A stretch of 64,000 nt of DNA from Frateuria terrea (GCF_900115705.1 NZ_FOXL01000005.1:104454-168453), one strand, 5' to 3'. Shown: positions 16,161 to 24,351, counted from the stretch's first letter. Made by a program: numbers and translations. The notes: generated by a model from the sequence alone, not told the origin.

Positions 16161-18431
16161 TCAGTTCTCCGGGAGTTTGCGCTTGTACGCCGCGTCGCAG
16201 CGGCAATGCGGGTGCGCGATGGGCGCGGCATCGCCGCTCTGGAAGGGTTGGTCAATCGGTATCCATCCCTGCTTGGCGTTGCGCTGGCAGGGCACGCAGA
16301 TGCCCTCGTCGTTCGACAGGAGCCAGTGCTTGGCCTTCATGCCCACGGCAGTAGCGCCGACATAGGCGCCCTTGCCCTCGGCGTCGCGCAGTTCAGTGGT
16401 GGCGATCAGCTCGGCACGCTCGGGGCTGAAGGCGTAGGCGGTTTCCAGCAGGTCAGCCAAGCCCGTGTGGCTCGCATCGGCCTGCAGCGCATCGGTGAGC
16501 GTCTGGCGCACCATTTCGCGGGTCGCCTCAGCCAACTTGCCGCCCTGCCCGTCCTTGGTCAGCATCTCCACGGCATGCTCGGACGCCCATTTGATGGCGT
16601 CAGGGTCTTTGCCGCCGAAGATGGTCGCGACAGCCTCGGGCGACTCGGTCAGCACCTCGGGCTCGGTGACGATCAGGCGGGCCACTTCATGCTTCGCGCC
16701 ATCCGCAGCGGTGGCCGTGATCGCGTCGACGTAGTCATCCCACGCCAGAGACAGGCCCGACGTGTCGAGCTCGCTGATGTACTCGGCAATCCATGCATCC
16801 TGAGGCGAGGTGCCGTTATCGCCGCCGCGGGTGCCGTCAGCCGCGGTCTTGCCCAGCTTCTTCAGCGCCTTGATGGCGTTCTGCTTGACCACGTCCAGCG
16901 CAGCGGCGAACGCATCACGCAGCTCCATCTCGCCATTGGTCAGCGGCTCGGCGGCCTTGTTCAGGTCGCCGTCGGCGTGCTTCTCGGCCTTGTCGCCGGG
17001 CTTGGGTGCCGGCTTGCCACCCCTGGGCGGCGGTTCGTCGGGGTTGGCCGGATCGACTGGCGCCGGGGGAGGCGCCATCACCTGCTCCAACGGCACGGCG
17101 CCGCTCGCGGTGAAGATCAGGTAAGCGTCACCGCCCGGCTCGGTAATCCGCTTCTCGCCCAGCTTGGCGCGGATTTCGTTGATCGTGTATGCGCCGTGGG
17201 ACTGGTACGTGGTCAGGATGGTCGCCTGCGCGGCCGGATCGAGCGATTCCTCCTCGACCCACTTGAACTGCAGGTCTGGACAGCCAAGGTGGACCTGGAT
17301 CAGGTGATCCATGACCTCCTTCACCCACACCATGATCGGCGTGAGACCTTCCTTGAGCGCCGCCTCCTGCTGCGTCTCGGACGTGGAGCGGTTCTGCTGC
17401 TTGATGAAGGCCGTGGGCGGCAGGCTGAAGGCGTAGCAGACGACGCGCGCCAGCCACTCGTCGAACTCGTCCTTCAGCGGCGCATCCTTGACCGACTCGA
17501 CCTTCGTGCCGCCCGGAACAAAGCGCACCTTGCGCTTGTAGCCCTGGTCGCCCTCGATGACCGAATCCCAATACGCCTGGAACTGCTTGATCTGCTCCCC
17601 CGACCAGTCTTGCGGCATCGAGGCGTAAGCGGCTGGGATGTTGCCCTCGGTGAAGTACTGCAGCTGGCTGGCCATGCGGCGCAGCGCGATGTTCACCGTG
17701 AGGATGATCTGCTCGACGGGGCTGAAGCCGTAGAACTTGTGCACACGCGGGTTGCGCGGCGTGTAGACCAGCTCGTCGGCGGTGTAATCGACGGCCGGGA
17801 TGCCCTTCAGCACCTGCTGGTAGGCAGGCGACGGCGGCGCGGGACGGCGCCCCGTGTCGTCCACCAGCGGCTTGATGGTCGTGCCGTCGATCAGCTCGAA
17901 GCCGTACATCTCGCCGTTGTTGCGGCGGCGCACGTAGATGCTGGTCGCGTCCGTGACCATGACCTCTTCGAGCACCATGCGCAGCCACGACTGCCAGCTG
18001 TGCACGCCATCGGGACGCTTGAGCAGCGCGGTGATCGTCTGGACGCGCGTGTCGCCCTCGGTGTCCTTGGCGTCGTCCACGCCCCCCACGGACCACACCA
18101 TCGCTGACATCTGATCCTTGCGGGTCTCGATGGCGAGGCGTACCAGGTCGCAACGGTCGGCCAGCGCACGGAGCTGCTGGAAGCTGGTCAGCTCCGTGCC
18201 GCGCGGGGTATAGGTGAGATTGACGCCAACGGGATAGTCGAACTGGCGGCCGGCCGCGCCCTGCGCCACAGGCTGCACGGGCTGGTTGGGGCTCATCCAT
18301 GTATCGGGCGACACGCCGGCAATGGCATAGCGCACGGCGGTGGAAAGGCGGCCAAGGAAGCCCTGCTGCCGGGCAGCATTCGCCACTGGCGCAAGATCGG
18401 TTGTCTTTGCGCCTTCGGGAATGCGGGGCAT
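16161..18431 (-). CDS. Portal protein fused to SPP1 gp7/Mu gpF-like minor head protein
   Basis: 756 residues, much longer than a normal portal (about 400-500). The first 450 residues follow the HK97-type portal pattern (RTEL, PDGVHSWQSWLRMVLEEVMVTD, FGFSPVEQI region, SEQIKQF, SLPPTAFIKQQNRSTSE). A Pro-rich linker at about 460-490 leads to a C-terminal head-morphogenesis domain ending in CVPCQRNAKQGWIPIDQPF and PIAHPHCRCDAAYKR, the conserved end of SPP1 gp7/Mu gpF proteins. The fusion would place the minor head protein on each portal subunit. No frameshift or stop separates the parts. Confidence 0.88.
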   Translation of the reverse strand: MPRIPEGAKTTDLAPVANAARQQGFLGRLSTAVRYAIAGVSPDTWMSPNQPVQPVAQGAAGRQFDYPVGVNLTYTPRGTELTSFQQLRALADRCDLVRLAIETRKDQMSAMVWSVGGVDDAKDTEGDTRVQTITALLKRPDGVHSWQSWLRMVLEEVMVTDATSIYVRRRNNGEMYGFELIDGTTIKPLVDDTGRRPAPPSPAYQQVLKGIPAVDYTADELVYTPRNPRVHKFYGFSPVEQIILTVNIALRRMASQLQYFTEGNIPAAYASMPQDWSGEQIKQFQAYWDSVIEGDQGYKRKVRFVPGGTKVESVKDAPLKDEFDEWLARVVCYAFSLPPTAFIKQQNRSTSETQQEAALKEGLTPIMVWVKEVMDHLIQVHLGCPDLQFKWVEEESLDPAAQATILTTYQSHGAYTINEIRAKLGEKRITEPGGDAYLIFTASGAVPLEQVMAPPPAPVDPANPDEPPPRGGKPAPKPGDKAEKHADGDLNKAAEPLTNGEMELRDAFAAALDVVKQNAIKALKKLGKTAADGTRGGDNGTSPQDAWIAEYISELDTSGLSLAWDDYVDAITATAADGAKHEVARLIVTEPEVLTESPEAVATIFGGKDPDAIKWASEHAVEMLTKDGQGGKLAEATREMVRQTLTDALQADASHTGLADLLETAYAFSPERAELIATTELRDAEGKGAYVGATAVGMKAKHWLLSNDEGICVPCQRNAKQGWIPIDQPFQSGDAAPIAHPHCRCDAAYKRKLPEN

Positions 18432-18434
18432 CGG

Positions 18435-19871
18435 TCAGTCCTGTTTGCGTTCGGCTTGCTGGCGGTAGAAGTCGAGGATGCCGGTGGTCGTCGGCTGCAC
18501 GAACTCGGCAAAGGCGCGACTGAGCGCGTCCACCTGGTCGTCATGCGTGCCGTTGGGGAACACCCGCATCTCTGCGACCAGCGCGTCATTCCACGGCGCC
18601 CGCACCATCGCCACGTTGCCCACGTTGACCTGGGCGGCGAAGGGCTCGGCGCGCGTCACCTTGTCGCCCGTTTCCGGGCTGGCCTTCACCCGGTAGCCCT
18701 CAAGCAGGCGGGTGAAGTGAAGAACCTGTGTCTTGCCGGCCTGCCCCGGATCTTGGGGAATCGAGATGCGCGGCACCTTGCCGTCGCGCTCGGCCGTGTT
18801 TTTGAGCGTGGCCTGCACTTCATCAGGGCCGCCCCGCATCCGGGCCACGTCCGCGATGTAGTAGCGCCCGGAGCGCCCCCGGCCCAGCTTGCCGCCCACC
18901 GTCCAGTCCGGATCACTGCCCGGCTTGGGTACGCTGGCGGCCAAGTCCCAGCCGCGCACCCATTCGATTTCGTCATCCACCGGTAGCGCGTCGATCACGC
19001 GGATGGCGTCGGGCTTGAAGATGTTGCCCTCGCCGGGGCTGGGCGCCTGCTGGTACTGCCCGGCGAACGTGTAGGGCGCTGCGGTCTGCATCCGCCGCAG
19101 GTCTGCGATCGAGTGTTTGGCCGGCCACAGGGCCTCGCCCTGTTCCGTGATCGCCGGCAGGCAGACGTGCTCCCACGACTCCCCGTTCCCGCCCGCCAGC
19201 AGCCAGCCCGCCAAGTCGCGCTCGTGCAGGCGCTGCATGATCAGGATGATGGGTGTTTCCGGCCCGTTCTTGCGGCTTTCCAGCGTGTTCTGGAACCACT
19301 CGATCACGCCGTTGCGGATCACATCGCTGCGGGCTTCGTCGGCCTTGTGCGGGTCATCGATGATGATCGCGCCACCGAAGCCAGGCCGGTGCTTGCCCGC
19401 GCCGTATCCGGTAATCGTTCCGCCCGCGCCTACCGCATAGACGCATCCACCAGCCGTGGTGCGCCATTCGTGCTTCGCTGCGCTGTCGGCCCGTAGCTCG
19501 GTGTCCGGGAAAATCTCCCGGTACGCTTCCGACTGCACCAGCTCGCGCGTCTGCCAGGCGTTCCCCGTGGCCAGCGCGCCGGAATAGCTCGTATGGATGA
19601 ACTCGGCGTCAGGCACCTTGCCCAGCGCCCAGGCCATGAAGTTGACCACCGCTAGCTCCGTCTTGGAGTAGCGCGGCGGGATGTTGATGATCAGGCGCCT
19701 GCACTCGCCACGGAATACGCGCTCCAACGCATCGCAGATGGCCTGGTGATGCTCGGCCCGTTGCCAAAGGTAGCCCTTGCGCTGGCGGAACATCCACCGG
19801 CTGAACGCGTATAGCTGGCCGCGACATAGTGCCTTGGCGCCCTCGACCTCTTGGGGGGTGAGTGCGTCCAC
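18435..19871 (-). CDS. Terminase large subunit
   Basis: 478 residues. Walker A-like PPRYSKTE lies at 65-72 and Walker B AIIIDD at 168-173, followed by the coupling motif region. The nuclease domain shows GWDLA near residue 308 and a C-terminal DDQVDALSRAF, supplying acidic metal ligands. It packages DNA into the prohead through the portal. The start is GTG at 19871, three bases after the small-subunit stop, with only a weak ribosome site, which suggests translational coupling. Confidence 0.93.
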   Translation of the reverse strand: MDALTPQEVEGAKALCRGQLYAFSRWMFRQRKGYLWQRAEHHQAICDALERVFRGECRRLIINIPPRYSKTELAVVNFMAWALGKVPDAEFIHTSYSGALATGNAWQTRELVQSEAYREIFPDTELRADSAAKHEWRTTAGGCVYAVGAGGTITGYGAGKHRPGFGGAIIIDDPHKADEARSDVIRNGVIEWFQNTLESRKNGPETPIILIMQRLHERDLAGWLLAGGNGESWEHVCLPAITEQGEALWPAKHSIADLRRMQTAAPYTFAGQYQQAPSPGEGNIFKPDAIRVIDALPVDDEIEWVRGWDLAASVPKPGSDPDWTVGGKLGRGRSGRYYIADVARMRGGPDEVQATLKNTAERDGKVPRISIPQDPGQAGKTQVLHFTRLLEGYRVKASPETGDKVTRAEPFAAQVNVGNVAMVRAPWNDALVAEMRVFPNGTHDDQVDALSRAFAEFVQPTTTGILDFYRQQAERKQD

Positions 19872-19874
19872 GAG

Positions 19875-20186
19875 CTAGAACTTCTCTGCGGCAGACTGCG
19901 CGGCCTCCCGCAATTCGTCCTGCCCCAGGACGGGCAGCGGTGGCTTGACGGTCGTGGTTTGGTCGATGGTCTGCGGCGCCTTGCCATAACCACGGTCAAG
20001 CAGCTCTTTGGCTGCTGATACGCGGGCAGCGGGCGGCATCTCGGCGCCGCGCATGATCTGCGCCAGCATGCAGACGGCCTCTTCCCCGTATTCCTGCGCC
20101 GCAGCCTTCACATCTGCCGTGGCCTTGTTCCGCGAGCCGGGTTTGCGGCCACCAGTTTTCGGGGTGCCCTTCGGTCGGCCTGCCAT
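19875..20186 (-). CDS. Terminase small subunit-like protein
   Basis: 103 residues. The basic N-terminus RPKGTPKTGGRKPGSRNK is typical of small DNA-binding proteins preceding large terminase genes; a helical core (ARVSAAKELLDRGYGK) follows. It should recognise the packaging site, which is probably nearby. It lies four bases before the large subunit gene. Confidence 0.8.
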   Translation of the reverse strand: MAGRPKGTPKTGGRKPGSRNKATADVKAAAQEYGEEAVCMLAQIMRGAEMPPAARVSAAKELLDRGYGKAPQTIDQTTTVKPPLPVLGQDELREAAQSAAEKF

Positions 20187-20194
20187 TTCTAAAC

Positions 20195-20371
20195 CTATCT
20201 ATCTTCCGAGTACTGTTTTTGTCCGCGGCCCTGCTTACGCTCACACGCCGCAACCCTGACCTTGATGGACTCGATGTCCTTGAAGGCTTCAGGCGCCTCG
20301 GCGAAGGCCTTGCCATCCACACATGCGCGGGCTTTTGCCAGCTCGGCGTACAGTCCGGGCATCGGGTTCAT
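20195..20371 (-). CDS. Small late protein, 58 residues, possible lysis accessory
   Basis: Open frame MNPMPGLYAELAKARACVDG... to KQGRGQKQYSEDR. It overlaps the previous membrane-protein gene as ATGA, so translation is probably coupled. Hydrophilic, no signal peptide. It lies between the lysis cassette and the terminase; not recognised. Confidence 0.6.
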   Translation of the reverse strand: MNPMPGLYAELAKARACVDGKAFAEAPEAFKDIESIKVRVAACERKQGRGQKQYSEDR

Positions 20372-20544
20372 TCGGGGGACTCATTGGTCGTGATGTCAGC
20401 CGGCACAGTCGGGCTAACCGGCTCCTTGCGCGGCTTCCCATCCCACAGGATCAGCAGCAGGACGAAGCAAACCGAGCACAGGCCGGCGAGGAACAGGAGC
20501 GCGTGCTTGACCTGGTCGCTGTGCGCGGCGAGATAGGCGGCCAC
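20368..20544 (-). CDS. Small membrane protein of the lysis cassette
   Basis: 58 residues from GTG at 20544. One strong membrane segment (HALLFLAGLCSVCFVLLLIL, residues 14-33) with a charged N-terminus and a polar 25-residue C-terminus. Together with the neighbouring endolysin and holin it could be a second holin, antiholin or spanin component. The start is uncertain because several codons precede the membrane segment, but the ATGA overlap with the next gene supports the frame. Confidence 0.6.
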   Translation of the reverse strand: MAAYLAAHSDQVKHALLFLAGLCSVCFVLLLILWDGKPRKEPVSPTVPADITTNESPE

Positions 20545-20591
20545 GTCAGCCGCCCTGGGTGTCGATGCCGTCGTGGCAAATGCCGTCGCGG

Positions 20592-20999
20592 TCAGTGTCC
20601 ATTGCTCACGCCCTTGAGCTTTTCAGCCGTGCGCATGCCGCCCAGGCCCAACATGCCGAGCAACAGGGTCATGAGCGATTCGGTGTCCAGCGCAGGGAAC
20701 GAAACCGGATGGCCAGCGAGCGCCGCGATCCACGACAGCAGCGGGCCAAGGATCGTCACGCCGAAGCCGGCGCCACACACCCAGCCCACGAAAGGACGCC
20801 AGCCGGCAACGAACAGGCTCTGACTTCCAGCCTCGGCCTTGTTCACGTCCGCCTGCATCTGCGCCATGGCCGTGTCTTGCTGCATCACGGCGATCTGCAG
20901 GGAGAGCGCGTTCTTCGCTTCCTCGGACTTGTCAGGGAAGAACTTGTCGACGATGCCCTTCACCGCCTCGGCGGCTTCGCTAATGCCCGTCAGACTCAT
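20592..20999 (-). CDS. Holin, three-membrane-segment family
   Basis: 135 residues. An amphipathic N-terminal part (EAAEAVKGIVDKFFPDKSEEAKNA) is followed by FVAGWRPFVGWVCGAGFG and two further hydrophobic segments (ILGPLLSWIAALAG; LMTLLLGMLGLGGMRT), the pattern of the GTA-type/3TM holins. It overlaps the endolysin stop as ATGA. It should form the membrane lesion that releases the endolysin, which lacks a signal sequence. Confidence 0.82.
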   Translation of the reverse strand: MSLTGISEAAEAVKGIVDKFFPDKSEEAKNALSLQIAVMQQDTAMAQMQADVNKAEAGSQSLFVAGWRPFVGWVCGAGFGVTILGPLLSWIAALAGHPVSFPALDTESLMTLLLGMLGLGGMRTAEKLKGVSNGH

Positions 21000-21451
21000 A
21001 CCCACACCCCCGTGCGCATGATCTGCGCGAGATTGGTTGCACGCTGGCCGACTTGGCGAGCCCACAGGCTGTCGAGCATGCGTGTCGCGGCACTGTCGTA
21101 GTCACCCGCGCCAATGGCCGCGAGCATCCCCGTGAAGCCCTTGACCGCCTTGATGCCCATGTTGAACACCATGTCTGCCAGCACCAGGCGGCGGGGATCG
21201 GACAGGTTCGCCCAGCCCGGCAGCGTGGCGGCGTCAGCGCCAGCAAGCACCAGCCGGTTCCAAAGCAGGTATTCCGCTTCCGTCTCAGTGATTCCGGCGC
21301 CTGGACCGATGTTCGTACCGATACCGATGGTCGGATTGCCCACTACGCGCGAGCCGGGCCGGATGTACGCACCCGTGGCATCGTCGTAAACGCACAGGCG
21401 CAGCCCTTCCTCGCCCTTGAGGCGATCGATCAGCGGATGCAGGTCCGTCAT
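20996..21451 (-). CDS. Endolysin, GH24 T4-type lysozyme
   Basis: 151 residues, a normal length for phage muramidases. The conserved start GEEGLRLCVYDDATG provides catalytic Glu14/15 and Asp23/24, and NPTIGIGTN supplies the Thr (41) of the E-D-T triad. No signal peptide or SAR segment is visible, so export depends on the downstream holin. It overlaps both neighbours by four bases. Confidence 0.88.
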   Translation of the reverse strand: MTDLHPLIDRLKGEEGLRLCVYDDATGAYIRPGSRVVGNPTIGIGTNIGPGAGITETEAEYLLWNRLVLAGADAATLPGWANLSDPRRLVLADMVFNMGIKAVKGFTGMLAAIGAGDYDSAATRMLDSLWARQVGQRATNLAQIMRTGVWV

Positions 21452-21681
21452 GGCCGATCAGCCTTGCGGTCCAGCTTTTCCTCGATCCGCACCAGCGTGG
21501 CCCGGATGTCCTGATACACCGCATCACTTCGCCGCCGGTCGGCCTCGGCGTTGGCCGTCAGCCCCTCGATGCGGATTTCCGATGCGGTCAGGCGCGTGGA
21601 ATGGCGCCAAAGCCAAGCGATCAGGCCGCCCACCGTTGGTATCGCCACCGCAGCCAGTGCGATCAGGTCCGAAGTGTTCAT
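21448..21681 (-). CDS. Small membrane-anchored coiled-coil protein of the lysis cassette
   Basis: 77 residues. An N-terminal membrane segment (LIALAAVAIPTVGGLIAWLW) is followed by a charged helix with coiled-coil character (RRRSDAVYQDIRATLVRIEEKLDRK). This resembles small XhlA- or spanin-like proteins found next to endolysins. It overlaps the endolysin start as ATGA. Exact role unknown. Confidence 0.65.
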   Translation of the reverse strand: MNTSDLIALAAVAIPTVGGLIAWLWRHSTRLTASEIRIEGLTANAEADRRRSDAVYQDIRATLVRIEEKLDRKADRP

Positions 21682-21692
21682 GGGCTCTCGCG

Positions 21693-21935
21693 TCAGTCTG
21701 CGCGGCGCGGGGCCGGCTTGATGGTGGCGACCTTGCCGCCGTTCTCTACTTGTGGCTTGCCGTCGTCCATCAGCAGCGAATCGACGGATACCTCGCCCTT
21801 GCCAGGGATACCCATGAGCATGGCGCCGCCTTCCAGCCGGTAGACGTACAGACCGCCGTAGCGGGCGCACAGGGCCGGAGCGTCCTCGATCCATGCCTCG
21901 CCTTCGCGAAGGAAGACTTCGGATTCCTCGCTCAT
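21693..21935 (-). CDS. Late protein of unknown function (80 residues)
   Basis: Acidic protein starting MSEESEVFLREGEAWIEDAPALCARYG, with a beta-rich central part (LYVYRLEGGAMLMGIPG). It overlaps the phosphoesterase stop by four bases and precedes the lysis cassette. No motif recognised. Confidence 0.62.
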   Translation of the reverse strand: MSEESEVFLREGEAWIEDAPALCARYGGLYVYRLEGGAMLMGIPGKGEVSVDSLLMDDGKPQVENGGKVATIKPAPRRAD

Positions 21936-23017
21936 GCAGCCACCATCCGGGCACTGACTCGCACGCGGCCAACCTCGCCCCAGGTCTTGGAGTAGGTCAC
22001 CACTTGCGCGTCGCGGTCACTCATCCAGCCGCCGCGCGAGGCGTAGGCGTCTTTCGCGGCTAGCGTGCGGTGCTGCTCCACCAGCATTAGGCTGGTTTCC
22101 TTCACGTCCACATGGTGCAGGTGACCCATGTGCGCGTAGGCGTATTTCGTGCGGCCGAACACTTCGCGGAACTTGGCGGCAAACACCGCGTCGATGCCCG
22201 CCATCTTGTGCTTGTGGCCGTGGTGGAAGAACAGCGCTGTAGCGCCATGCTCCACGCAGTAATAGGGGTCCGGTGACACATCCACCGCCACCCGCGGCTC
22301 ATCGGCATACAGGGCTGCCAGCAACTCGCGCAGCCAGATGGAGCTAGCCGTGTCGTGGTTGCCCTCGGCCATGAGGACGATCACGCGGGCGTGCTTGGCG
22401 AGCAACATGCCGATCACCCGGCGAATCGCCCGGATCGCCACGCGGACGATCTTCTGGAACCGTGTATCAGCGTCCAATAGGTGCTTGGATGCCGGCGTTA
22501 CCGCGTCCAGCCCGTCTTGGTGCAGGAAGTCACCAAGCTGGCAGAACACCCCAAGCTCAGCATCGGGACTCTGCGCGATCGCCGCGCCGAACCAGTCCAC
22601 CAGCATGCTTTCGGCAATGTCCAGGTTCCAGTCGTCGCCAGTTTCCTCGGGCCAGCTCAGCATGCCTAAGTGGTAGTCCGAAACGACGTACAGGTTCGCC
22701 AGGTCCTCGGCCGTGCGCTTGGGAGCGCGCTGCGCTGGGACAGGCTTGATCTTCTCAGCCAGCGCGGCGATTGCCGCCTGTATGGCTTGCTTGCGGGCTT
22801 CCTCATCCGCCGATGTTTTGACCCACTGCAACACGGTTTCACCCGTGCGCACATCGGTCAGCGTCGACGTGCCGCGCAGCTTCACGCCCTCGGGCAGGTT
22901 GTCCGGATCACTCAGCGAGGCCGGGCCCAGCTTGAACGCATGGCTACCCGTCTTGCACCAGCCGCGCCCACCGCCGTTGCGGATCGCGCCATCAGCTTGG
23001 CACCGGGGGCACTTCAC
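21932..23017 (-). CDS. Calcineurin-like metallophosphoesterase with N-terminal zinc ribbon
   Basis: 361 residues. CPRC near the start plus Cys21 and His26 suggests a small zinc ribbon. The phosphoesterase core shows all metal motifs in order: SDYHLG (Asp114, His116), GDFLH (Asp163), EGNHD (Asn220, His221), HHGHKH (about 265-270) and GHLHH (298-302). It should hydrolyse phosphodiesters or nucleotides; the substrate cannot be told. The start is GTG at 23017, overlapping the previous stop as GTGA. It is the second gene of the late operon, before lysis. Confidence 0.85.
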   Translation of the reverse strand: MKCPRCQADGAIRNGGGRGWCKTGSHAFKLGPASLSDPDNLPEGVKLRGTSTLTDVRTGETVLQWVKTSADEEARKQAIQAAIAALAEKIKPVPAQRAPKRTAEDLANLYVVSDYHLGMLSWPEETGDDWNLDIAESMLVDWFGAAIAQSPDAELGVFCQLGDFLHQDGLDAVTPASKHLLDADTRFQKIVRVAIRAIRRVIGMLLAKHARVIVLMAEGNHDTASSIWLRELLAALYADEPRVAVDVSPDPYYCVEHGATALFFHHGHKHKMAGIDAVFAAKFREVFGRTKYAYAHMGHLHHVDVKETSLMLVEQHRTLAAKDAYASRGGWMSDRDAQVVTYSKTWGEVGRVRVSARMVAA

Positions 23018-23250
23018 GCAGCCGCCGTATCGTCGTCAGTGGCGTCCAGGCGTTCGCGCAGGACTTCGGCGGGGGTTACCGGCTCGGGCGGATTGACCAG
23101 CGCCAGCGCCTCATCGATCAGCAGCCGCGCGTGGTAGATGTACTGCAAGGCCGTACGCAGCTTGGCCTCGACGGGGCTCACCTCGTGGGCGGGCGGCGGC
23201 TTGGCGTCGCTCACTGCCGCCTCGGTGAACGGCGGGAACTTCGCTTGCAT
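23014..23250 (-). CDS. First late-operon protein, unknown function
   Basis: 78 residues from ATG at 23250, preceded by GGAG eight bases upstream. A Pro-rich N-terminus leads to a helix (VEAKLRTALQYIYHARLLIDEAL) and an acidic C-terminus. It overlaps the phosphoesterase start by four bases. Not recognised. Confidence 0.62.
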   Translation of the reverse strand: MQAKFPPFTEAAVSDAKPPPAHEVSPVEAKLRTALQYIYHARLLIDEALALVNPPEPVTPAEVLRERLDATDDDTAAA

Positions 23251-23506
23251 GGCGGTTCTCCGCTTCCTTGTAGATGCCGTGCCAGGGAGGCCGCCGTAGC
23301 GCTTTACCTGGATCATCCCCTTGGGCCGTCACGGCAAGTCGAATAGGCTGGCTCCGCTATCGGCGGTCGGAGCCGTATACGTTGCTTCGTGGCGCGCTTT
23401 CCACATTAGGCGCAACGCTAAGCCGGTCGCACGCCGCGACGAACGCTGAAATAGATGGCCGGTCTGCGTCAGGGGGAACGCAGCCGGCCGGGTGCCGAAT
23501 GGGCAC
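23251..23506 (-). other. Untranslated leader of the late operon
   Basis: About 250 bases between the late terminator and the first late gene contain no convincing gene. Several short inverted repeats are present (for example GGCCGGCTGCG and CGCAGACCGGCC around 23470-23490). With the promoter and terminator upstream it forms a long late leader. Confidence 0.5.
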
Positions 23507-23537
23507 AAAAAAAGCCCACCGGGTTAGGGCGGGCTTT
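23507..23537 (-). terminator. Late leader terminator (tR'-like)
   Basis: On the minus strand GCCCGCC pairs with GGTGGGC (one G-T pair), followed by seven T. It lies about 30-60 bases downstream of the predicted late start point, so without antitermination only a short RNA would be made. This is the lambda pR'-tR' arrangement. Confidence 0.85.
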
Positions 23538-23565
23538 TGGGCTTGCTGCGGACGCAGCTTTGCCT

Positions 23566-23601
23566 GTACTGATTTGTACCTGATTACCCTCTTGACGTCA
23601 A
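23566..23601 (-). promoter_or_regulatory. Late promoter (pR'-like)
   Basis: Minus strand -35 TTGACG (23601-23596), 17-base spacer, -10 TACAAA (23578-23573), predicted start near 23566. It overlaps the end of the Q-position gene by four bases and faces the late operon. This is the best sigma70-type match in the region. Confidence 0.78.
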
Positions 23602-24104
23602 GCGGCCCGTTCTCGTGACTCGCCAGAGGATCGTTCGGCGTACTCGGCCCGGTCCAGCGTGGACTCGCACTTCATCCATAGCCAGCCAGCGCCGATGTTC
23701 ACCAGCCCCTCGAAATCCACCGGGCGAAGCTTCGGGCGCTTCGGCTCGACCCCGTGCACCGCCAGCCGATAGGACGCCATCGCCACCACCAGCATCCGCG
23801 ATGCGTTGCGCTTGCCGATAGGCCCGGTGCCGGCGATCAGCTTGTCCGCCAGCCAAGTCACAATCTCCCGCTCCCGGTCGTCCACCCGAAGCGCGATGCT
23901 GTAGACGATCCACGGTCCGACGTCGCGGGGGTGCAATGCCGCCATCTTGAGCGCTACCAGCATGCGGGCCTCGCTGGTCAGCCATCGGGCCGCGAACGGC
24001 TCACCCCCTCCTGAATCCGCCGTGCGGTAAGTGGTCGATCCAAGCAAGCGGCCAAGGCGCTCCATCAGCCTCGGGCGGTCTTTCCCGTACAGGTCGTTGG
24101 TCAT
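23598..24104 (-). CDS. Q-position protein, candidate late antiterminator
   Basis: 168 residues, basic at both ends (RERAA terminal; KDRPRLMERLGR near the start), with a helical core (VGPWIVYSIALRVDDREREIVTWLADKLI). No family is recognised with certainty. It is the last gene of the minus-strand early operon and is followed at once by a promoter and terminator like pR'/tR'. Because the late operon contains several strong terminators, an antitermination role as in lambda Q is the most economical inference. An ordinary activator or a packaging-related protein are alternatives. Confidence 0.6.
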   Translation of the reverse strand: MTNDLYGKDRPRLMERLGRLLGSTTYRTADSGGGEPFAARWLTSEARMLVALKMAALHPRDVGPWIVYSIALRVDDREREIVTWLADKLIAGTGPIGKRNASRMLVVAMASYRLAVHGVEPKRPKLRPVDFEGLVNIGAGWLWMKCESTLDRAEYAERSSGESRERAA

Positions 24105-24139
24105 AGCGCCCCCTTCAGGCGTTCGTGGTCAGGACGGCG

Positions 24140-24349
24140 TTATCGATGGCGCTGGATCGGCGTAGGGTCCATGCTCAAGCTTTCCTTTATGAGGGCCTCA
24201 ACGTCCTCTTCGCGATAGCGGACAGTGCGGCCAAGGCGAACGAACGGAAGAGACGGGCCGCTGCGGCCAAGCCGCCAGTCTTCCAGGGTGCGAGGCTTGA
24301 TGCTCAGGATTTCGCAAACTTCAGCGGGTGTTAGCAGCTTCGTTGCCAT
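24140..24349 (-). CDS. AlpA/excisionase-type HTH protein
   Basis: 69 residues from the ATG at 24349 (the ATG two codons upstream is too close to GGAG). LLTPAEVCEILSIKPRTLEDWRLGRSGPSLPFVRLGRTVRYREEDVEALI is the MerR/AlpA-like winged helix fold used by excisionases and small regulators. It lies directly before the Q-position gene. A role in late control is possible; a second protein of this class lies next to the integrase at 41906. Confidence 0.78.
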   Translation of the reverse strand: MATKLLTPAEVCEILSIKPRTLEDWRLGRSGPSLPFVRLGRTVRYREEDVEALIKESLSMDPTPIQRHR

Positions 24350-24351
24350 TG

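Noticed and set aside
14967-18107. 1046-codon open frame on the plus strand
   Set aside because: It lies antisense to the protease-scaffold and portal genes, and its product is a low-complexity His/Arg/Gly/Leu mix. High GC makes long antisense frames common.
20559-20615. 18-codon frame MDTDRDGICHDGIDTQGG overlapping the holin end
   Set aside because: It resembles a calcium-binding loop and could be a leader, but it is too short to support as a gene.
23251-23506. Small late gene within the late leader
   Set aside because: Short frames exist, but none has a ribosome site or protein-like composition.
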